DNA from: Paramacrobiotus metropolitanus
Taxonomy: Eukaryota > Tardigrada > Eutardigrada > Parachela > Macrobiotidae
Length of the DNA stretch: 64,000 nt
Direction of reading: 5' to 3'
Assembly (NCBI RefSeq): GCF_019649055.1
Contig: NW_026570228.1
Span: 1,984,001-2,048,000 of the forward strand
Shown one piece after another: positions 22,458 to 32,700 of the stretch. The notes beneath the pieces are model-generated. The model worked only from the letters and a program-made list of their open reading frames with translations, ran no database searches and was not told where the DNA came from. The first letter of the stretch is position 1, and every line of letters starts with the position of its first letter. The translations under genes were made by a program, and so were the position numbers.

Positions 22458-24206
22458 ACCACATAAGGCACACATACATGGTCCCCCTATTGTCAGATAC
22501 ATACAGAGATGCGCGCTGTCCGAACATGTCCAGGCCGCATCTAAATTTGTCTTTATTGGTCACCATCTCTTTTGATAAAATGTCCAATGGTACGGTACCA
22601 TATACAAGTGCTGCGCTGCTTAATTAAATTTTCAGGGATATGTTTCTTTGGTACCTCAATTTTGGCATTTCGCGTCACGATCTCAATCTTACGATCTAGC
22701 AGATAAGATTATATTGCGTTGCCCGAAAGTACGGAAAAAGTCACAGCTGCTCGATGTGACAAGCGCAATACCGGCATGGGTATCTGCGTCCTTACCTGAC
22801 AGCAACTTCATGGGGTGGCTACAGTAGTCATTATTCTAACCTGCAAGTATTTCCAAAACCATATTTTACCACCAGCCCGAGTTGCGACAATAAAATTTTC
22901 ATATTATGCCGGGAAAGTTATTAACTTCAATAGGGAGCAAGTAAAAAAATTAGGCTCGTGCACAGATACAACGTTGTTCGATTCAAGTTTTGTACTGACA
23001 TGCTGCGTAATATGTTCATGGGACAAATCGCAACAAGGAGGGTCAGCCCGTTCCGGTTTTGAAACGAAGAAGGTAGAATCTACACACCAGATAAATTAAG
23101 AAATTGATTTTGGGAATTGATCACAATAAATACCTGTGTCGAAATACAAGAGGCGGTTCTTTGACCATATCAGGAAATGCACTCTTCGTTTTTTGTGAAA
23201 ACTGCGCGATTATTAATTCTTTGACAAATTATTAACTTTGAAGAAGGCAGCTTTAAATGGTTCATTCCGGAAAAAAACCGTGATGCGAGCACGCTACGCT
23301 TCGGTCATGCAGTGCCCGCAAAAAGCGAGTGCACTTTCCTAGTAATTTATAATACTTGGCAATCGATCTTCATAAACAGTAAAATAAATACAATTTTGCG
23401 ATTTTATTCGATTATAATTCAGTACAGTAATTCATTTAACTACAGATAGGTATACAGATCTAGATAGGTGGCTTGTGTTCACACAGACCCCGCTGACTAT
23501 CGCAAGCGCCTAAACAACAACTTTTATTGCACCTATTCAAAGGTGCCTGTGTGAACGCAATTCTGCTCCCTATTTAGGTATCTATTTAGAAGAGGGTGCC
23601 GCGTTCACGCATACTGCTAAGAAACCGGCCGTTTTGGGCCGTGTCTCAATAGAAAAACCGATAGATAGAAGTCAGCGTGAATCCGGCCTTAACCAGAGTA
23701 CTGTTGTCAGTGCTTTCTAGAGTGTTAACCCATGTGCTGATGTTAGTCCTAATCAGAGTCTTAACCCGAGTGCTCATATTGGTGTTGTTGAAAAGTGCAA
23801 GTTGAGGAAAGTAACAAAATCTAAATGTTTCTAAAATTCTGTTAAATAAAGGTTTATGCGTCTTTAATTGAGCTCAAAGCAAACTTTTCCTTTTGCAAAA
23901 ACAACTGTTTAAATTTTACGTTTCAGGTCTGAACGAAAAAAGCATTCAAAAAGAAGTCAAGCTAGCCATTTGCTGACCAGTTACTATCATCCAAAAAATT
24001 GAAGCAAGTGTTTTTCCTTTTGAAAAAGCAACTGTTTAAATTTCATTCTTTAGGCCTGAACAAGACGATGGTTGAACAACAACAAAAAATTCTTTTTTAA
24101 CCAGTAAATGTATTTCTATTTCTGCAACCGATACTGATGCCTTTAAAGAAATAAGGTGCGTAAAAAATGCATAGCTGAAGTATTAGTTATGGTTCAAATC
24201 GCGTTC
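22458..24206. other. Right interior of the fold-back structure
   Basis: No supported gene. After the degenerate last satellite unit come AT-rich tracts, a CACGCTACGCTTCGGTCATG word at about 23289 also seen in related form at about 20351 and 9390, a third copy of the AGAGTCTTAACCCGAGTGCT minisatellite unit at about 23755-23775, and a near-duplicate pair with TTTCCTTTTGAAAAAGCAAC-like text (about 23885 and 24014). An open frame at 22815-23099 has no recognisable features. Confidence 0.4.
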
Positions 24207-24980
24207 GATCACTTCGGCGGCGTTAAATTTTGGCTGCATAGGTTCACTTCGGCCAACACTCAATTCGGCCAACCTCACTTCGGCAACTGAACGTTTCAGC
24301 TACCATAAGTTTCTTGGGTTTCCTACGTTTTCTAGGTTGTGTTAAGGTTTTTTAGGTTTATTATGGCTTCTTAGGCTTTTTAGGTTTCTTAAGTTTCTTA
24401 ATGTACTTAGGATTTCTTAGGTTTTCCAAAATTTGTTATGGTTTCTTAGTTTACTTAGTTTCCCTGGGTTTCTTAGGTTTTCTTAACTTTCTTATGGCTT
24501 TTTTAGGTTTCTTAGTTTTCTTAGGTTTTTTAGTTTATTAGATTTCTTAGTTTCTTTGGTTTTCTTAGGTTTCTTAAATTTGTTATGGTTTCTCAGGTTT
24601 TTAATTTTTTTTAGGTTTTCTAATGATTTGTTATTTTTTCTTAAGCTTTCTGTGATTTCATAGATATTCTTTGGTTATTATTATTTGTTTTACGATATGA
24701 AGATTTTTTCATTTTCTGTGTCCCTATGTGTCATACGGTTAGGCTTTTAGTACTCTCTCGTGACGGTGACTTCGTGTCATCGAGATTTAGACATGGTGGT
24801 TACAGTAACACTGTAATCATACACACTGTGCTCAGACAGATTGTGCGTCCGAAATGAAATTGAAACAGATCAAAATTTGGCATATAACAAGGACTTAGAT
24901 TACACGGTTCAGTTTTGGCAGCCAAAATGTACTCTGGCCGAAGTAAATTGCGGCCAATAGGAAAAACGGCCGAAGTGATC
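24207..24980. mobile_element. Small nested inverted-repeat element with TTCGGC termini
   Basis: GATCACTTCGGC at 24207-24218 is mirrored by GCCGAAGTGATC at 24969-24980. AATTTTGGCTGC at about 24227 is mirrored near 24917, and further TTCGGCCAA words on the left pair with GGCCGAA words on the right. It lies at the inner edge of the right arm and appears to have inserted there. No transposase. Confidence 0.45.
24307..24650 (+). repeat. Degenerate TTTCTTAGGTT minisatellite
   Basis: About 340 bp of tandem, drifting TTTCTTAGGTT/TTTTCTTAGG units with occasional TTATGG interruptions. Strongly strand-asymmetric (almost no C outside the CTTAGG core). Confidence 0.85.
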
Positions 24981-25073
24981 GGTAGCCGGTTCAGGCTAGG
25001 TTCAAATAGCTTGTTAGAATGGAATAATTCGGAACAAATTTAGAATCTGTTCATGGACCTGAATCTTTGGGGG

Positions 25074-25960
25074 GTCAAACGCAACGGTGGTTAATTGTAA
25101 CTATCATGGCTATGCCTATGTGGTCTTTAGTTTCAAGTTTCTAAACCAGAATGCTATTGCTAGTGCTCACCTGAGTGTAAACCTGAGTACTGATGCTAGT
25201 TCTGATCAGAGTCTTAACCCGAGTGCTGGTTAGTTCTAATCAAAGTCTAAACCTGAGTGCTTATGCAAGTGTCGTCAAAAATTTACTTGTGTGAAGGCTG
25301 TAATTTACAGCTAAATTTTCAAGCGGCTTTTCTACTGTAGTTGTGGGCGCTGCCTTTTGTGCGGATCGTTCGCACGCACTGCACTGTTCGCACTGTACGA
25401 AATTTTATTTCGTCCGCACTGTACGAAATTTTATTCCGTTCGCACTGTACGAAATTTTATTTTATTGCAGAGTTAGTGCACGCTCCTTGTAAAATAAATA
25501 TTCAAAAATAGTAGTCTTTTTTTGTTTTGATACTTCGTTTGTTTTTTAATTGCGATACTTATTAAAAGTTTCACAAGTTTCATTCCTAGAAATAGTAAAA
25601 TTTTAACTGCTGAGCTGTAGATTAGCAAATATGCTGCCGCTACAAGCATCAGTTTCTCACCATTACAGCATCAAAGTTAAAACGTACCTGAGCATCAACT
25701 AATCTAAAACTATGCCTGACAACAACAAACTAAACTATCACAAACCCTTTTAGCTGTCGAAGAACAAAACGAAAGTTTTCGCTTTATTTTCATATTCATG
25801 CTTACGCTTAAACTCTGAACAGCGACACTTCCAATGGATTGCATGTTAGAGTGGATGTGTGAACGCCGTCACTGAACAAGACGCTGCGTTAAATGAACCG
25901 AATTGCATAAATAACACGCATCCCAACCCTCCAGCAGGATTCGATCAGTCGTGATGATCT
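25074..25960 (-). repeat. Right arm of the fold-back structure
   Basis: Reverse complement of 17565-18490 with drift. It contains the same degenerate AGTCTTAACCCGAGTGCT units (about 25140-25265) and a 26-bp triplet array absent from the left arm. Confidence 0.8.
25389..25463 (+). repeat. Three tandem 26-bp units
   Basis: CGCACTGTACGAAATTTTAT recurs at 25389, 25415 and 25441. The left arm lacks this expansion, so it arose after the arms separated. Confidence 0.9.
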
Positions 25961-26640
25961 AGTGTCTACAAGTGCTACTTAGTTTCATGATTGTGATGTT
26001 AAAAATGTTTATCATCTAACAAAATAAACCCATCCCTTCCGAACCGATTTTCTCGTTTATTCACAATACCGGAACTAAGTAACGTTTCCAATTCATTAAA
26101 TAATTTAGCCGATATTTAAAGTAAACCTGTAGGAGAAAGAGGACAGCAGAGCAACCGGCTAAAACAATAAAAGATATACTTAATCCAAACCACAAAAAGG
26201 AGGAAAAATTCTCAACCACCATCAACATACACCGTGCCGTTTAAAACTTTGTAAAACTATGCCAGACGCGCTAACATTTTTTTGTCAAAAACAAAATAAA
26301 ATCATCATCACTACCACTAGCTTGCCAGGTTGTCCAGAATGGATGTCACACTGTCCTTTTTTACCCGGACACACAGGCCAAGGACAAACAAACAAACTGG
26401 AATTTTGGTTTGATTGGCACCCGATAAAAGTATCCAGTACCGTTTCCGCGTCGCGCAATGGTGCGCGCGAAACACCGACGAACATCGCAACAGGAACTAG
26501 TATTTTCAGAAAGAAATAATCTTTAAACGAGACCGAAAAGCAGACTGAAGTAAAATGGTAAACGTTCCGCGCTGGTTGGATTAAAATGGGGTTTCTCTTT
26601 TGACGGAAATCCACTGCTCAGCGTTTCTGAACCATCACAA
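25961..26640. other. Spacer between the fold-back structure and the CaMKII 3' end
   Basis: No supported gene. A minus-strand open frame at 26285-26614 contains a hydrophobic stretch and a Cys-rich tail but no well-placed Met, so I do not call it. Confidence 0.4.
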
Positions 26641-26646
26641 TTTATT
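26641..26646 (-). terminator. Polyadenylation signal of CaMKII
   Basis: AATAAA on the minus strand, about 84 bp past the TAA of the last CaMKII exon. Confidence 0.55.
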
Positions 26647-26729
26647 TCAGGATTTAAAACGGGGGATTGTAAGTAGAAAAAACGAAGCCGGATCCACGGA
26701 GATTTTTTGTCTCTGCCTTTCTCCACATT

Positions 26730-29700
26730 TTATGCGGGGATTTTGGTGGAGAGACGACCGCCTGAGCGATGAAAATGGACCAACTGCCATCGTCCCTCGC
26801 GCTTATGCCATACACGGCTTTCTTCAAATGACTGTGACGACACAACACCAGATCTACAAAAAATCATCACATGCCAAATTATCATTGCACCATGATTATC
26901 TTAATATGAGCAATTGTTTGCGATAATTTTCTCACTTGTCAACACACTGGACCAGACGGATGTAGGCGATGGAGGCGGCATCGTCGCCCATGAGGTGAAT
27001 CTGCGGATTCAGCATGGTCGATCGCACGGACTTTGATCCACGATGCGAATCTGCAAGCATCATAAATGCCCGTTTTTTCTCGAATGACATGCAACGTTTC
27101 ACAAAATTACATATCAGCATTAACAGATAACGCAGCTTACTGTTATCGAAGTAGAATTTATGGAAATCCATCCCGGTTACGAGATTTCCCAGTGATTCTG
27201 GCTCAAAGGCGGTAAGGGAAGGATCACAGAATTTTCTGCAAAAGAAACGAGAATGTATTACAATGTTGTGTATGTATCTCAAAGCCGAACGAAAAATTGA
27301 TTTACGAGTAATACTGTCTGAATTACTTACTTTGTCAACTTTTCAAGACTGAATCATTCGAATGCCCCAAGTTTTTCATGTGCATTTAAATTAACTTTTG
27401 CATTCATTACATAACACCTACATATCCAAACCAGAAGCCAAATTTACGTGGAATTAGTTTAACACTTCTGAACAAAATGCATAAAATTTCATTAACATTT
27501 TTCAGTCTAAATCAAGATATCACGTATAAAGTTTTTATAACAGGGTGTACTAGACAAAATAATTAAAATTTACTGATTTCATTACCATGCAAACAAAATG
27601 GATGCGTCATACGGCGCGAAAGGAAACCATTTGATAATCAATGTGCAGCGATTCTTGTATTTCGTATTTACTGTTTAATAGGGGTACTCAACAAGCTTGT
27701 AAATAACTGGCAAAATGTAGCCAAATTCTGCGCGAACTGATTGGCGTTTGTGTGCAGCGTCTCGCCGTCTCCGACTACGGACAAGTAGGCTAAATGGATT
27801 ATCTCGGCTTTTTCGACACAGCGCGCACGACACCCGCCTACGCAGTTGACAAACCCAAAGTTCACAACGCGATCGAGCCGATAAAACCCAAGAGACACTA
27901 CCCCACAGTCGAAATGAAATCACAATCCTGTATACTGCATATTTACTAAAGTTGAGTTATGACAACTTACGAATATGCATCAAAATCTCCCGCACTAATG
28001 AAATCCAGTAGGGCCTGCGTGATGCGGATAATCTCCAGCTTTTTCGCCGTCAGGACACTGGGACTGACGGGCGCAGAATCCGCACCGCCGCGATGATTGT
28101 CCATCAAACCGGCCACACTGTTGATGACGGTGGGTCCGTGGGGTGTTTTCGGTGTCTCAAAACCATCCTCCTCCACAATCGTATCACTGGTACTGGCCGG
28201 TGTGGCGGCGGAATTCTCATCCGCATTCTCCTTGGCGACAACATCCACCTTCTTGGCCGTCAGACTCCGACTGTTGGCGTCGTATTTGGGCGCGGCGAAG
28301 CTGGTGCGGGTGGCCAGCATCGTCGTCAGAATGGCGCCCTGCGTACATATAGTACAACATTACGGCTCACTTAAACCAATCAGATTCTATTTATTCATAC
28401 TGCCCTGACAAGTACACACACAGGCAGTAGATCTACAGTATTTCGCATCAATCAGCACTGTGCTGAGAACAGAAATCCGCTCTGTCTATTCACTGGCCAA
28501 TCAGATTACATACACATTCAGCGTTACAAAAGACGTATTACCAGCACATCCTTCTCGTGTCATTTTCAACAGAAGCTGTCCTCTAAAAGCCCAAGACAAA
28601 AAAGCAGTCGGGCTGCCGTTTCTCATTAACCTCTCCTCGACTTTACGCCAGGATTGGCTGAGATCGGAGCAAAGTGCTTCTCCGATTACAAAGATCGTCA
28701 ATCAATTGTTCATCCAGGCAGCCCGCGTCGTCTCCTTAGCGATATCAAATAAGGCGAGAGATGTTACACAAAAACATGAAAGATCAACTGCATCCTAAAA
28801 TTTATCGATTGAAAAAAAAATCCGCAAATCAAATCAAAGCAACATCTTCACGTGCACCATATTCATGTGCACTAAACATATAACACCAAGCAGTTGCTCC
28901 TTGAATTTTAGCCTCGCTAATCCTGAAATTCACTTGACATTCTAACCTCCAAAATACCGCAAACCACTCGCCTAGTAAACAATCCCAACCCGAAATAAAC
29001 CGTATCAAAATGTCAAGCATATAGCAATTTTCTAAAACTTTCACGGTGCAGTAAGAAAGCAGAACACTAACACACCCATTTACCGCAATAAGCAATAGAA
29101 CATATCCCGACACCGCCCACAGATAATCCACACAACTCTGGACCAATTGGACAAACTCCTCAAAAACCGACGTTGCGACATCGACCGTCGCATCGCCTTG
29201 ACCGGGCGCTGGTGCATATTTATCACGTTTACGCCCACTATCTACTATACCGATCAACAGCGCCGCACAACTAACAATAACCAAGAATACACATTCGTCT
29301 AATAAATGCATGTTTTTGCCAGCACGAGAGAGTAGTGATCAAGCACCTCCACAAGACTCCGATCGATCACAGCCTTGGCGGCATTGGCTACCGGGGAGGA
29401 GCGCACTTCCACCTCCTTAGTCAGCTGGACAATCTGGGTTTTGGTGCGCTGCGGGAGCACCGGGGAGATGGGAAAGGGCTTGCTGTGGCTGCTACCACTA
29501 ACACTGTTCCCACCATCCACACTGGCGGGCGCGTGATCATTCCCTTTGACCGGGGATGGGGAGGACGGGGTGCTGGTCACCGGCTGGATCTTATTGATAT
29601 CAGAGCTGCTGGTTTTACGCTTATTCTCCGCTGAAGACGACTTAAACAGCCGACCCCATTCCATGACCATGCACCACGATATATCCGATCAAAAATTCCA

Positions 29701-32700
29701 AATGCACACACACACCACCACACTCAAGTCCGCAAGGAGAAAATTTATGCGCACCGATCGTCGGCAGGCGCGTAAATGTGTACGTTGAAAGCTGAACGGG
29801 CAGCTGCAGCTATTTTCGCAGTGGCAAATGAGAGCGCGAGATGGTTGCGATTTTTTTCCGCGGTTGAAGCTGCTCACATACTGCCAACTAGTTCATCATC
29901 GCATCCACCCCACTTTGGGATGTTATGCAACTGGGAATATGCGCCGACGAAGAAATCTGAACTGACATGGAAATGACCAGAAAATATTAAGCGATAACAC
30001 AATTAACTATCCGGCCGCCGACGACAACGGCGCAACGACTCTGAAATTCCGCAAACTGCCAAAACTGCAACATGTATCACATCCGGTCTTATGAATTTTC
30101 GGTGAAAGGAAAGATAAACGCGCCTACCACTGCAGAATGGCCGAGCTTCTAATTCCGTATGATATGGTAAACAAACTGCATTTCTGCCATAGCTCAAGTG
30201 CCATCAGCGTGTGCCGTCGAGTAAAAAACAACAAGCGCACGATTCATACGCGCACATTTTCATACCATACGGTTTTGGTCGTCACAGCCATATTTCCCAA
30301 AATAGACTAGAGTAGGTAACGATATTCGGCTTCCTGCTTGGTTGCCTTCCCCAGAAGTTAGTTAACCCATCCACTCGGCACTTGTAGTACAAAATTATTT
30401 AACAAATCAAAGATGTACCAAATGGTTGTTCAAGAGCGGCTAACGCCGGAAATCGCAGGCCCAAACTGTGGGAACGACACCGTCACTATCAATGAACATC
30501 AGAATCGTAGAGCAGATCTGCGATTTTCTGATTCCAAGCCAAAAAATTACTAACTCTAGACATAAGGAAACTAAAAATGCAATTTTCCTGCCATACCGAG
30601 AAAGGCTCTTCAGTAAATCGTTCAAGTTAACGTTAACGTAAACTCGCTTTGCCGTCGAAATGCGCAATACAAAGGTCACTCACTACTAATAATTTTCAGA
30701 TCTTGCCCAAACAATACTCAGTAAAAACGATTTTGCTTGCATTAAAGGAAAATGAAACTGTTAAATACCATAAATAACATGAGTATTTCAGTCAAATAAG
30801 TAAGCGCTTCGATACATGTACGCTTCAAAGCAACTGATTAAAAGAGTACCAGGTAGTTCAAAACGTATTAAGTTGCTGAACTCTCCAACGAACTCTTTGC
30901 ATGACCCAGTAAAACATAGACCCATATCAAAAAAGGCCGGAAAAAAGCCCTTTACTCTTACATACAATAATTCCACACTGCGTACCTTCAGCTTCCGTCT
31001 AGCATTGAAGCGGCGCAGGCATTCCACCGTCTGTTGGCGGTGCATCTTGGAGGCGATGTCGTCCCGTTTGAGGATCCACATGTGTTTGAGGGCCTCCGCG
31101 GAGGTGATGCGCTTTTTGGGGTCGGTGGTCAGCATGCGATTGATGAGGTCCTTGGCCTCCCTGGTCACCGTATCCCACTCGGGGGACGGATACTCAAAGT
31201 GGCCGCTCTTGATCTGTGCGTACAGCCGGTGCTGGTCTTCATCCCAGAAGGGAGGATAGCCCACCAGTAAAATGTACAGGATAACGCCTACAACAAAGCA
31301 GAATAATGCGACAGACATTCCACAACATGAGAGACCCATTCAAAGTATTAAAACAATACAGCAGTACAGCGGTGAACCATTATAAATGACATTTCCGAAA
31401 ATAATCGAACCACAAATCAGTTAATTCAGGCGTAGAGAAGGCAATGCGCGCAAGATCAGGAACGAAAGGCCATGCAACGTAAGAAAAGGTAAAAGCCCTT
31501 TAATTTAAAAATCTGGTGAATGACCTATTTTATTTCGATGACAAGAACATTTGTTTCCACAATAGTAAACACACAAAAAGACCGCATACCTAGTTTACCA
31601 TAAAATAAATCAAAATACAAAAAAATTATTTATTTACTAGAGTAGCTATTAAAGCAAGTTCATAAGCGTAAACTTATTTAAGGAATTTTAGCGAACGTAC
31701 CGCAAGCCCAAATGTCCACCGGTTTGCCATAGGGTTCCTTCTTGAGGACTTCCGGTGACAAGTAGCCGGGCGTGCCGGCAAATCCATACCAGCTCTGCTG
31801 ATCACCGTTCACTTCAATGGCTAAGCCGAAATCGGCCAATTTCACCACGGCATTTTTCGATTTACTGGACAATAAAAGGTTCTCTGGCTGTAAAAGAAGA
31901 CGCACACTTACACCAAGCGGCACATTTCCTTCACAAACAAGTCACCTTAAGGTCACGATGGACGACGCCATTCGTGTGGCAATGGTTAACACTCTCGAGG
32001 ATCTGCTGTATACATTTACTGGCTTCATGTTCACTGTAGAATTCCCGCGCCACAATGTCTTCAAACAGTTCTCCACCCGTTACCCTAATAATAACAGAAA
32101 ACACTTGAAACAATCAAAATAAAATTCTTCACCTTGAGGCATGGAAAAATAAACTTTCCCAAACCAAATTTATTGAAAGTACATATTTTCCGGCTTACAG
32201 ATCAAAGACAAGGTAATGGAAATTTTCCTCTTGAATACTGTCATGAAGACGCACTGAAATCCAAAAAAAACACAGTCGTTATAGCTATCAGATCTGCAGT
32301 TGACTGATATTCATCCTACGAGTAGGTCACGTTTATGCTGGAGAAGACTCACCAATATTAGAATGATTCAGCCGTCTGCAAATTTTGGCTTCGCGTTCAA
32401 GTTTCTGAAAATCTGCAAATCATAAAGCGCATTATTCTATGTTTTCAGCATACAGTCACAAAATCCGAACCTAATTATAGTCTAGTTTGTTTGTGCAGTA
32501 TAAACTCTTTAATAAATACTAATGGAAAAACTTTATCGAGCGAATGCAGTTCCTGGAAAAAATGTTTAGTTGAAAGGAACCTGATTAAACCCCGCCAACA
32601 AATCGAAGCCTGAAGAACTGCAGACAGCAATTGAGTGGCAAGAACAAAACTCACATAATCAATACGCATGGCTGACTACACTTCCGGGCCTCCTAACCAT

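Larger units (their letters stand above)
18959..23697. mobile_element. Possible nested element: imperfect inverted pair around the satellite
   Basis: TTAGGCCGAGTTCACGCAT (18959) resembles the reverse complement of the sequence ending at about 23697 (TTAAGGCCGGATTCACGCTG inverted). Both subterminal regions repeat GTTCACGC-like words with CACCTAT. The arms are poorly matched and no target duplication was found, so this is tentative. Confidence 0.35.
17565..25960. mobile_element. 8.4-kb fold-back structure with ~0.9-kb inverted arms
   Basis: The outer left arm 17565-18490 is an imperfect reverse complement of 25074-25960. Both outer ends read AGATCATCACGACTGATCGA in their own orientation and both inner ends read AACGGTGGTTAATTG plus GTCAAACGC when aligned. 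Matches continue, more diverged, a little further inward. Long inverted arms with repetitive cargo resemble Foldback/Galileo-like DNA elements, but I found no transposase and no clear target duplication. It may be a composite of several insertions. Inside lie the 102-bp satellite, two nested inverted pairs and several minisatellites. Confidence 0.7.

Noticed and set aside
20377-22627. Open frames of 732 and 745 codons across the satellite
   Set aside because: They exist because a 102-bp stop-free unit repeats in multiples of three; two overlapping frames are equally open and neither has a credible N- or C-terminus.
22815-23099. 94-codon frame right of the satellite
   Set aside because: No motif, no splice context, and it lies in repeat-derived DNA.
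24191-24200. GGTTCAAATC as a tRNA B box
   Set aside because: No matching A box or cloverleaf is found around it; it lies at a repeat terminus.
26285-26614. Minus-strand Cys-rich frame past the CaMKII 3' end
   Set aside because: No Met precedes the signal-like segment, and it overlaps the CaMKII polyA region; unsupported as a gene.
28093-28408. Plus-strand frames over CaMKII exon 8
   Set aside because: Antisense shadows of the linker exon.
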